A DNA stretch of 5,430 nt. It comes from Clostridia bacterium (GTDB lineage: Bacteria > Bacillota > Clostridia > Christensenellales > CAG-1252). Location of the stretch: positions 1-5,430 of the forward strand of contig SACC01000108.1 of assembly GCA_009928745.1 (NCBI GenBank). Direction: 5' to 3'. Shown piece by piece: positions 1-5,430 of the stretch. The first letter of the stretch is position 1. Every line of letters begins with the position of its first letter. The notes beneath the pieces were generated by a model. It worked only from the letters and a program-made list of their open reading frames with translations, made no database searches and had not been told where the DNA came from. The translations under genes were made by a program, and so were the position numbers.

Positions 1-1162
1 CAAAATAATTTTGAAAAAGAATGAAGAACAGCGGATTCTAGACGGACACAGTTGGGTATACGCCAATGAAGTCGCGGCAATAGAGGGTCAAGGCAAGAAC
101 GGCGACGAAGCGCATGTATATTCGGCTAAGGGGCAATTTTTGGGCAAGGGTTTTATAAACCACGCGTCAAAAATCCTTGTGCGGATATTAAGCATTAAGA
201 GCGATGAAGCGCTTGACGAAGCATTTTTTGAGGCAAGGATTCGCCGCGCGAACGATTTAAGACTGTCAATTGGATATTCTGATTGCTACAGAGCGGTATT
301 TGCCGAAGCCGACAATTTGCCTGCGCTGATTGTGGATAAATATGCCGATATACTTTCGGTACAATTTTTGTCGCTTGCGATGGAATTGCAGAAAGACATA
401 ATAGTCAAATGCCTTGTCAAGATTTTTGCGCCGCGCGGCATATACGAGCGCAGCGATGTAAGCGTCAGGGAAAAGGAAGGACTAAAGCTCGTTAAGGGTA
501 TTTTGTACGGCGACTTTGACCCCCGCGTTGAGATTGTAGAAAACGGTATAAGAATGCAAGTAGACGTTGAGAACGGGCAAAAAACAGGCTATTTTCTTGA
601 CCAAAAAGAAAATAGATACGCTCTGCGTAGATACGCAAAGGATAAAGATGTGCTTGATTGTTTTTGTAACAGCGGCGGTTTTTCGCTTAATTGCGCCCAT
701 GCAGGCGCAAAGTCAGTTACCGCCCTTGATATATCGCAGGCAGCGCTAGATAATCTTACCATCAATGCTAATCTTAACGGAGTAAATGTTGATACCGTAA
801 GCTGCGATGTCTTTGACAAGCTGAGAGAATATAAAAGGGAAGGTAGAACCTTTGACTTGATTATTCTTGACCCCCCTGCTTTTTGCAAGAGCGCGGCAGA
901 GGCTAAAGACGCGGTAAGAGGTTATAAGGATATTAATATTCTCGCTTTGAAGCTCCTTAACGAGGGCGGAATATTAGCCACTTGTTCTTGCTCGCATTAC
1001 GTTACAATGCCGCTATTTGAGACGATGCTTGAATCCGCCGCGCGAGACAGCCGTGTTAAGTTGAGATGCTTAGAGCGCCGTACGCAGTCGCCGGATCATC
1101 CGTCGCGTATAGGCAGTGAGGAAACGCTGTATCTGAAATTCTATGTACTTCAAACACTTTAA
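1..1162 (+). CDS. RlmI-like class I SAM-dependent rRNA (cytosine-C5) methyltransferase, 5' partial
   Basis: Probable 23S rRNA methyltransferase of the RlmI/YccW (COG1092) type, which transfers a methyl group from SAM to C5 of a cytosine in the ribosome (m5C1962 in E. coli). Numbering from the TTG at 11: residues 1-75 resemble the N-terminal PUA RNA-binding domain (EEQRILDGHSWVYANEV), followed by a middle domain and a Rossmann methyltransferase domain. Visible motifs are KTGYFLDQKENR (191-202), the SAM-binding loop VLDCFCNSGGFSL (214-226), the acidic end of strand 2 (ALD, 238-240), motif IV DPPAF (287-291), CSCSH (325-329) and QSPDHP (359-364). The frame is open back to the window edge and reads K-I-I-L before KKNEEQR. 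Family members usually start as M-x-x-I-x-L-K-K-G, so the TTG at 11 is probably internal and the real start lies just before position 1. The C-terminus is complete (TAA at 1160-1162). It is unrelated in function to the nad genes and precedes their promoter. The family is near certain; the exact target base is inferred. Confidence 0.9.
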   Translation, partial: KIILKKNEEQRILDGHSWVYANEVAAIEGQGKNGDEAHVYSAKGQFLGKGFINHASKILVRILSIKSDEALDEAFFEARIRRANDLRLSIGYSDCYRAVFAEADNLPALIVDKYADILSVQFLSLAMELQKDIIVKCLVKIFAPRGIYERSDVSVREKEGLKLVKGILYGDFDPRVEIVENGIRMQVDVENGQKTGYFLDQKENRYALRRYAKDKDVLDCFCNSGGFSLNCAHAGAKSVTALDISQAALDNLTINANLNGVNVDTVSCDVFDKLREYKREGRTFDLIILDPPAFCKSAAEAKDAVRGYKDINILALKLLNEGGILATCSCSHYVTMPLFETMLESAARDSRVKLRCLERRTQSPDHPSRIGSEETLYLKFYVLQTL

Positions 1163-1183
1163 AATCGTAATATGCGTATACTA

Positions 1184-1212
1184 TTTACATTAATACTTTG
1201 ATTTGGTATTAT
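1184..1212 (+). promoter_or_regulatory. Sigma-A-type promoter of the nadABC operon
   Basis: A -35 box TTTACA (1184-1189, five of six to TTGACA) is separated by exactly 17 nt from a -10 box TATTAT (1207-1212, five of six to TATAAT). Transcription would start around 1219, leaving a leader of only about 20 nt before the nadA ATG. It lies wholly in the gap after the methyltransferase stop, consistent with nadABC having its own promoter. This is a match to consensus by eye with no experimental support. Confidence 0.6.
1191..1211. promoter_or_regulatory. Inverted repeat TAATAC-N9-GTATTA over the -10 region, candidate operator
   Basis: Perfect 6-bp arms TAATAC (1191-1196) and GTATTA (1206-1211) are separated by 9 nt, giving a 21-bp site with half-site centres about 1.5 helical turns apart. 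It fills the spacer and overlaps the -10 box, where a bound repressor would block RNA polymerase. A related word, GTATAC, occurs at 1176-1181. NAD synthesis operons in Firmicutes are often repressed by nicotinate- or NAD-responsive regulators such as NiaR, but I cannot match this site to a known box. AT-rich arms of this length can also arise by chance. Confidence 0.35.
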
Positions 1213-1237
1213 AAGCTTAGTTACTTGAAGAGGAAAT

Positions 1238-2137
1238 ATGAATATTGTTGATAGCATCAATCGCTTAAAAGAGGAAAAACAGGCAATTATTATTGCTCAC
1301 TACTACCAGCCCGATGAGATTCAGGCTATTGCCGATTTTGTAGGAGACAGCCTGGAGATGAGTAGAGTTGCAAGAGATAGCGATGCGAAAGTAATCGTAT
1401 TTTGCGGTGTGGATTTTATGGCGGGCAGCGCCAAGCTTCTTAGTCCGCAAAAAACCGTGTTGCTCCCTGAACTTGCGGCAACTTGTCCGATGGCTAATAT
1501 GGCGACTCCAGAGGAAGTGCTCAAATTAAAGGCAAAATACCCTAATGCAACGGTAGTAACTTACATTAATTCAACCGTTGCGGTTAAGACTGTAAGTGAT
1601 ATCTGCTGTACCTCGTCTAACGCTGTTAAGGTGGTTAATTCGGTTGAGAGCGACGAAATCATATTTTTGCCGGATAAGAATCTCGGCTCTTATGTTGCAA
1701 GATTCACCGATAAAAAAATCATACTTTGGGACGGGCATTGCTGTGTGCATAACAATCTTACTGCGGCGCGAGTTTTGGAGACTAAAGCGAAGTATCCTAA
1801 TGCCGAATTCGTTGTGCATCCCGAATGTTTGAGCTCAGTTGTTAATATAGCGGCATTCTGCGGCAGTACCTCCAAAATTATCGAATATATCAAGAACAGT
1901 AATACTAAAGAATTTATAATCGGGACTGAAGAGGGTATATTTTATAAGCTAAGACAGAACAATCCCGATAAAATATTCCACCTTGCGCACAAAAATATGC
2001 GATGCGGTAATATGAAAAAGATTACGCTTCAAAAGTTATATGACAGTTTGAAGGACGAAAAATACAAAATAGAATTTGACAGAGAAATAATCGAAAAAGC
2101 CTCCCTGCCTGTAAAGAGGATGATGGAAATAAAATGA
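1238..2137 (+). CDS. nadA: Quinolinate synthase NadA
   Basis: Condenses iminoaspartate (from NadB) with dihydroxyacetone phosphate to form quinolinate, using an oxygen-sensitive [4Fe-4S] cluster in the cytoplasm. The 299-residue length is normal for the compact form. Active-site elements include AHYYQ (H21, Y23), GDSLEMSR (36-43), TYIN (Y109, N111), DICCTSSN (121-128), HPEC (H194, E196) and GSTS (209-212). The three expected cluster ligands are C83 (in AATCPMANM), C168 (in WDGHCCVH) and C256 (in MRCGNMKKIT). There is no C-terminal CxxC pair like that in E. coli NadA. The start is fixed by AGAGG (1229-1233), 4 nt before ATG. Its stop TGA overlaps the nadB start (ATGA), suggesting translational coupling with the enzyme that supplies its unstable substrate. 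An oddity is G63 in the FMAGSAK segment, where most homologues as I recall them have Glu (FMAE). Confidence 0.97.
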   Translation: MNIVDSINRLKEEKQAIIIAHYYQPDEIQAIADFVGDSLEMSRVARDSDAKVIVFCGVDFMAGSAKLLSPQKTVLLPELAATCPMANMATPEEVLKLKAKYPNATVVTYINSTVAVKTVSDICCTSSNAVKVVNSVESDEIIFLPDKNLGSYVARFTDKKIILWDGHCCVHNNLTAARVLETKAKYPNAEFVVHPECLSSVVNIAAFCGSTSKIIEYIKNSNTKEFIIGTEEGIFYKLRQNNPDKIFHLAHKNMRCGNMKKITLQKLYDSLKDEKYKIEFDREIIEKASLPVKRMMEIK

Positions 2138-3663
2138 GAGAATACGCAATTTATAAGGGTTTTGAGATAACAGAGACCATAAAGACAGATGTAGTAATTA
2201 TCGGCGCAGGCGTTGCCGGCCTTTATGCAGCGCTTAATATGGACAGCAAGCTTAACGTTATTATACTTAGCAAGTTAGGGCTGGAAGAATCCAATTCGAT
2301 ATACGCGCAGGGTGGTATTGCTTCAATCAGGCTTGCGACAGATACCTGGGAATCTCATATCAACGACACGTTAAGAGCAGGTGCCGGGATGTGCGATATT
2401 GAGGCGGTTACGGTACTTGTTAAGGAAGGTCCTGATAATATAGAGAACCTTGTGAGGCTGGGCGTGCCTTTTGACCGTGATGAGAATAATAACCTTTCTA
2501 TCACTAAGGAAGCTGCGCATAGCTGCGACCGTATAGTGCATTGCGGCGGAGACGCAACGGGCTATCATCTTACAAAAACGCTAATAGCTAATTGCCGTAA
2601 TAAACATAATGTTAAAATAATCGAGAATATGCATATGCTAGACATTTTGACCGAGAACGGCGCCGCAGTCGGCGTTGTAGTCAAGGGAGAAAACCGCAAT
2701 TATATAATCGAAGCGGCACATGTCATAATCGCTTCGGGCGGTATCGGCAGAGTATTCCGCAACAGCACCAATTCTGTTTGCTCGACTGGTGACGGCATTG
2801 CGGCGGCAATGCGGGCAGGCGCGGTCGTCAAAGATATGGAATTCGTTCAATTCCATCCAACAGCGCTTATATATCCTAACGACAATATGCGATTCTTCCT
2901 GATTAGCGAAGCGATGCGCGGCAGCGGAGCGGTACTCCGTAACAGAAAGGGCGAAAGGTTTATGCAGAAAGCGCACGAGATGGCGGAGCTTGCGCCGCGT
3001 GATATTGTGTCGCGGTCAATAGTCAAGGAGATGACAGAGAACGATTTGCCCTGCGTATATCTTGATATTACCTTTAAGCCACGTAATGTGCTTAAGGAAA
3101 GATTCCCTCAAATATATGAGAATTGTTTGAAAAGGGATATAGATATTGCGGTCAACTGGATACCGGTATTCCCCGTACAGCATTATTTTATGGGGGGAAT
3201 TAAAACGGATACTAACGGGCTAACCAATATCGAGAATCTGTACGCTTGCGGAGAATCTTCATGTACCGGCGTGCACGGCGCCAATCGTCTCGCAAGTAAT
3301 TCATTGCTTGAGTGCTTGGTATTTTCTAAGCGCTGCGCTAATCACATTAATAGCAAAAAGCATATTAAACCAACAGCTATTGCACTAGATTTACCTGAGA
3401 AAGCGGCAAAACAACTGGATTGCCAAACATACCGTTCAAGAATAAGAGACCTTATGACTAAAAAGGGCGGTATAGTGAGAAAGGAAAAGCATATGACTGA
3501 CGCAAAAGCGGAAATCTCAGGTTATCTTGAAGAGCTTAAGGGAACGACGCTTAACAGTTATAAAGAGTTCGAGACTTTGAATATGGCTACCGTTGCCAAT
3601 AAAATATTGACCGATGCGCTACAAAGACTCGAAAGCGTGGGCGCACATTACAGAGAAGACTAA
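2134..3663 (+). CDS. nadB: L-aspartate oxidase NadB
   Basis: FAD-dependent oxidation of L-aspartate to iminoaspartate, the first step of de novo NAD synthesis. The family can pass electrons to oxygen or fumarate; fumarate is the likely acceptor if the host is anaerobic (inference). At 509 residues it is near the usual length. The FAD dinucleotide motif GAGVAG is at 24-29, followed by SIYAQGGIA (55-63), DTLRAGAGMCD (78-88) and KEAAHSCDRIVH (125-136). Residues matching the E. coli catalytic set are E126, H241 (QFHPTA), E259 (ISEAMRGSG), R289 (APRD), H350 (PVQHYFMGG) and R385 (HGANRLASNSLLEC). The Arg and Glu contacts expected for a dicarboxylate substrate are therefore present. A helical C-terminal domain follows from about 430. 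The 17 residues before the first flavin strand are a modest N-terminal extension. The start ATG overlaps the nadA stop (ATGA), with only a weak GGA upstream, so translation probably depends on ribosomes ending nadA. Succinate dehydrogenase/fumarate reductase flavoproteins are related, but context and the HGANR segment favour NadB. Confidence 0.97.
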   Translation: MREYAIYKGFEITETIKTDVVIIGAGVAGLYAALNMDSKLNVIILSKLGLEESNSIYAQGGIASIRLATDTWESHINDTLRAGAGMCDIEAVTVLVKEGPDNIENLVRLGVPFDRDENNNLSITKEAAHSCDRIVHCGGDATGYHLTKTLIANCRNKHNVKIIENMHMLDILTENGAAVGVVVKGENRNYIIEAAHVIIASGGIGRVFRNSTNSVCSTGDGIAAAMRAGAVVKDMEFVQFHPTALIYPNDNMRFFLISEAMRGSGAVLRNRKGERFMQKAHEMAELAPRDIVSRSIVKEMTENDLPCVYLDITFKPRNVLKERFPQIYENCLKRDIDIAVNWIPVFPVQHYFMGGIKTDTNGLTNIENLYACGESSCTGVHGANRLASNSLLECLVFSKRCANHINSKKHIKPTAIALDLPEKAAKQLDCQTYRSRIRDLMTKKGGIVRKEKHMTDAKAEISGYLEELKGTTLNSYKEFETLNMATVANKILTDALQRLESVGAHYRED

Positions 3664-3666
3664 TAA

Positions 3667-3672
3667 AAGAGG
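3667..3672 (+). promoter_or_regulatory. nadC: Shine-Dalgarno site that sets the nadC start
   Basis: AAGAGG at 3667-3672 lies 5 nt before ATG 3678, an ideal spacing. A longer in-frame reading from GTG 3672 would place the start codon inside this site, so GTG cannot be the start it serves. The site sits in the 14-nt gap between the tandem nadB stops (TAATAA, 3661-3666) and nadC. Confidence 0.85.
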
Positions 3673-3677
3673 TGCTT

Positions 3678-4505
3678 ATGAATACACTTATGCTTGATAA
3701 TATAATCAAAACCGCACTGAAAGAGGATATTGGCACAGGCGATATAACAACGCTATCAACGATTGACTGCAATACTGTTTATAACGGCAGATTTATCGCC
3801 AAAGAGTGCGGAATACTTTGCGGTTTAGATGTTGTAAGCCGCGTATTCGGTATGCTTGATAAGAATATCGAATTAAAGGCGTTTTACAAAGATGGCGACG
3901 CAATAAAAAAAGGCGATATTATTGCGGCAATATCGGGTAGCGCAACATCAATACTCACAGGCGAGCGTGTTGCGCTTAATTTTTTGCAGCTAATGTCGGG
4001 TATCGCAAGCAAAACGCGGGCATGCGTTGAAGCGGTAAGCGAAACGAAAGCAAAAATCTGCGATACCAGAAAGACTACTCCGGGATTAAGAGTACTTGAG
4101 AAATACGCAGTAAAGACTGGCGGCGGCAGTAATCACCGCTATAACCTATCGGACGGGATATTGATTAAGGATAACCATATCAAGGCGGCAGGCGGAATAA
4201 GCGAAGCGATCAATAAGGCGAGGGCATATGCGCCGCACACACTAAAAATCGAAGTGGAAGTGGAAGATTTTGCGATGCTTGAAGAAGCTTTACAAAATCG
4301 CGCCGATATAATTATGCTTGATAATATGAGTCTTGAGGATATGCGCAAAGCGGTAGGTATTGTCAATGGTCGAGCGCTTGTAGAAGCGTCAGGCAATATG
4401 GGCGATAAGGATCTGCTGTCCGTTGCGAATACGGGCGTTGATTTGATTTCAATCGGGGCGCTTACGCATACTATCAGAGCTTTGGATATTAGTTTGAAGT
4501 TCTAA
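3678..4505 (+). CDS. nadC: Nicotinate-nucleotide pyrophosphorylase (quinolinate phosphoribosyltransferase) NadC
   Basis: Converts quinolinate and PRPP to nicotinate mononucleotide, CO2 and pyrophosphate, the last dedicated step of the aspartate route to NAD. The protein is 275 residues from ATG 3678, the usual length. The N-terminal alpha/beta part carries ALKEDIGTGDIT (13-24) and the hinge helix GERVALNFLQLMSGIA (95-110). The barrel carries DTRKTTPG (129-136), KTGGGSNHRYNLSDG (146-160), IKDNHI (163-168), IEVEVED (191-197), MLDNM (213-217), EASGNM (236-241) and GVDLISIGALTHT (253-265). Basic residues expected to bind quinolinate and PRPP are seen: R97, R131, K132, H153, R154, K164. It follows nadB by 14 nt with its own strong ribosome site, completing a nadA-nadB-nadC operon. 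No strong terminator with a long T-run follows. The similar ModD proteins are excluded by the operon context and motifs. Confidence 0.97.
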   Translation: MNTLMLDNIIKTALKEDIGTGDITTLSTIDCNTVYNGRFIAKECGILCGLDVVSRVFGMLDKNIELKAFYKDGDAIKKGDIIAAISGSATSILTGERVALNFLQLMSGIASKTRACVEAVSETKAKICDTRKTTPGLRVLEKYAVKTGGGSNHRYNLSDGILIKDNHIKAAGGISEAINKARAYAPHTLKIEVEVEDFAMLEEALQNRADIIMLDNMSLEDMRKAVGIVNGRALVEASGNMGDKDLLSVANTGVDLISIGALTHTIRALDISLKF

Positions 4506-4519
4506 AAATATCTAATATT

Positions 4520-4572
4520 GGTAGAATCTACCTAGAGTAGACTATGTTCTATCATCCTTTTATAAGATTCTA
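4520..4572. repeat. Cluster of overlapping inverted repeats after nadC
   Basis: Three mutually exclusive pairings occur here: GGTAGA-A-TCTACC (4520-4532), TCTAC-N5-GTAGA (4527-4541), and a longer-range perfect 8-bp pair TAGAATCT (4522-4529) with AGATTCTA (4565-4572). The only T-rich stretch is a short TTTT near 4558-4561, so this is not a convincing intrinsic terminator, although a weak one is possible. The rest of the 134-bp gap holds the promoter region of the next gene. Confidence 0.4.
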
Positions 4573-4574
4573 AT

Positions 4575-4594
4575 GCAAGTGGTTTCACCTTTGC
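4575..4594. promoter_or_regulatory. Imperfect palindrome upstream of the HTH gene, candidate operator
   Basis: The 20-bp sequence GCAAGTGGTTTCACCTTTGC has outer arms GCAA/TTGC and inner arms GGT/ACC, offset by one base. It lies where the -35 region of the downstream gene would be. XRE-family regulators frequently bind short palindromes near their own promoters, so autoregulation is possible, but the symmetry is imperfect and could be chance. Confidence 0.25.
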
Positions 4595-4605
4595 TTACGA
4601 TATAG

Positions 4606-4611
4606 TACAAT
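4606..4611 (+). promoter_or_regulatory. Probable -10 element for the HTH gene
   Basis: TACAAT matches the -10 consensus at five of six positions and lies 28 nt before the ATG at 4640, leaving room for a short leader. The -35 at 17-nt spacing (TTTCAC, 4583-4588) is poor, so the promoter may be weak or regulator-dependent. An overlapping alternative -10, TATAGT (4601-4606), is also possible. Confidence 0.35.
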
Positions 4612-4639
4612 GAAGATACCAAATTGCAGGAGGAAGAAA

Positions 4640-5430
4640 ATGAATAAATTCGGCGAATTTTTATATCAGCTGAGAAAAGAAAAAGGCATGACTCAATCTG
4701 AGCTTGCTGACAAACTGGACATTACTAATAAAGCTGTATCCAAGTGGGAGACAGGCGAATCGTATCCTGAGACAGCGCAGCTTTTGCCAATATCAAGAAT
4801 ATTTTCTATAACCATTGACGAGCTTTTGAACGGAGAAAGAAGTGTTGATAAACCATATATGGAGACAAAACCAAAGGTAGAGATAAGACCATTATCCGTC
4901 AAAGAGGGAGTAGTTATAGCTCTCGGAGTATCCTTATTAATTATCGGTGTAATATTGTTGATTGTATTGGGTACGGTAATAAAGAATGAATATGCGACCG
5001 CAATATCAGTTACATCGCTACTTATACCAGCTGCAATTGCAGTTGCGCTGTTTATGGTAATGGGCCTCAACAGAAGAATGAGCAGCGTTGAGCTCCCTCA
5101 GGAAGAAGCCGCTAAGGGCAGGAAGTCAATAGCACTATTATCTGTAGGCGTGGCGATGCTGATTTTGTCCCCTATATTACTTATCTTTATTAACGAAATG
5201 ACGGACAGTGTTCTAGGCGTTGTAGCACTATTAGGTATGGTAGCTTTCGCAATGCTTTTGATTATCCCCGGCGGAATCAGTTGGGGCAACTTCATCAAAG
5301 CGCATAATATACCCGAAGATGAGGACGAGAGTAAAATGACCGAATCCGCGAAAAGAGTCAGCGACGCATTATGCGGCTGTATTATGCTCCTTGCAGTTGC
5401 GGCGTTCTTGGTCCTTGGGCTTGTATATGC
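4640..5430 (+). CDS. XRE-family helix-turn-helix protein with polytopic membrane C-terminus, 3' partial
   Basis: The reading frame is open from ATG 4640 to the window end (263 full codons). AGGAGG at 4628-4633, 6 nt upstream, fixes the start. Residues 5-65 form a classic XRE/Cro-type DNA-binding domain: FLYQLRKEKGMTQSELADKL (7-26), recognition-helix region TNKAVSKWETGESYP (29-43), and ending SITIDELLNGE (56-66). After a short linker come hydrophobic segments at about 90-114, 119-143, 164-185, 190-212 and 243-263+. The 143-163 loop (NRRMSSVELPQEEAAKGRK) and the 217-242 loop (with PEDEDE) are charged, so by the positive-inside rule the HTH and these loops are cytoplasmic. The membrane part looks like a repeated module (two helices plus acidic loop) with a period of about 71-73 residues. 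It is a likely membrane-tethered transcription regulator; ligand and targets are unknown. A terminator-poor gap and its own promoter separate it from nadC, so a role in NAD control is unproven. Confidence 0.88.
   Translation, partial: MNKFGEFLYQLRKEKGMTQSELADKLDITNKAVSKWETGESYPETAQLLPISRIFSITIDELLNGERSVDKPYMETKPKVEIRPLSVKEGVVIALGVSLLIIGVILLIVLGTVIKNEYATAISVTSLLIPAAIAVALFMVMGLNRRMSSVELPQEEAAKGRKSIALLSVGVAMLILSPILLIFINEMTDSVLGVVALLGMVAFAMLLIIPGGISWGNFIKAHNIPEDEDESKMTESAKRVSDALCGCIMLLAVAAFLVLGLVY

Noticed and set aside
482..888. Overlapping open frames on both strands inside the methyltransferase gene (e.g. 482-700 minus, 567-749 plus, 589-888 minus)
   Set aside because: They lie wholly within a well-supported coding sequence, show no recognisable domain and have no gene-like context. 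They are frame shadows.
1163..1237. A nadA-associated riboswitch (NAD+ sensing) in the leader
   Set aside because: The likely transcription start leaves only about 20 nt of leader, and the whole gap is 75 nt with no conserved stem-loop architecture.
1265..2976. Short open frames antisense to, or in other frames of, nadA and nadB
   Set aside because: nadA and nadB are unambiguous by motif across these regions. The alternative frames have odd composition and no gene-like spacing.
4139..4396. Minus-strand frame opposite nadC, rich in Ser, Ala and Ile
   Set aside because: It overlaps conserved NadC barrel motifs, and its low-complexity composition is typical of an antisense shadow.
4506..4570. 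Rho-independent terminator after nadC
   Set aside because: Small stems exist, but they are short, AT-rich and not followed directly by a proper T-run. They are recorded as repeats instead.
4693..5298. Minus-strand frames of 125 and 66 residues near the window end
   Set aside because: The plus strand here has a continuous frame with a strong ribosome site, a clear HTH domain and membrane helices. The minus-strand frames are its shadows.
1..5430. Mobile elements, CRISPR arrays, tRNA or rRNA genes, or a defence system
   Set aside because: No transposase or integrase, no regularly spaced repeats and no RNA gene signatures were seen. The region is dense with housekeeping genes of uniform style.

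Overview
The window reads as ordinary chromosomal DNA from a Firmicutes (Bacillota) bacterium, most likely an anaerobic Clostridia-like lineage. This is inferred from moderately low GC, strong purine-rich Shine-Dalgarno sites (AAGAGG, AGGAGG), the compact nadA-nadB-nadC order, and a polytopic membrane protein with an N-terminal XRE helix-turn-helix of a kind common in Clostridia. TGA is used as a normal stop (end of nadA). No species can be named from the sequence alone.

Layout, all on the + strand: (1) positions 1-1162, a class I SAM-dependent rRNA methyltransferase of the RlmI type, cut at its 5' end by the window edge; (2) 1163-1237, a short intergenic region with a good sigma-A-type promoter (TTTACA-17-TATTAT) and a perfect inverted repeat, TAATAC-N9-GTATTA, lying over the -10 element; (3) 1238-4505, a tight three-gene operon encoding the whole de novo route from L-aspartate to nicotinate mononucleotide: nadA (quinolinate synthase), nadB (L-aspartate oxidase, overlapping nadA by ATGA) and nadC (quinolinate phosphoribosyltransferase, 14 nt after nadB); (4) 4506-4639, an AT-rich intergenic region with several small inverted repeats and a probable promoter; (5) 4640 to the window end, a helix-turn-helix protein fused to several membrane segments, which runs off the 3' edge without a stop.

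The operon logic is clear. NadB oxidises aspartate to iminoaspartate, NadA condenses this unstable intermediate with dihydroxyacetone phosphate to quinolinate on a [4Fe-4S] cluster, and NadC converts quinolinate plus PRPP to nicotinate mononucleotide. The signature residues of all three enzymes are present. One position in NadA departs from the family pattern as I recall it.

I find no mobile element, CRISPR array, RNA gene or clearly new system. The parts most worth a second look are the membrane-anchored regulator with repeated two-helix membrane modules and the candidate operator in the nad promoter. Two gene starts are also worth correcting: the methyltransferase begins upstream of the window, and nadC begins at ATG 3678, not GTG 3672.
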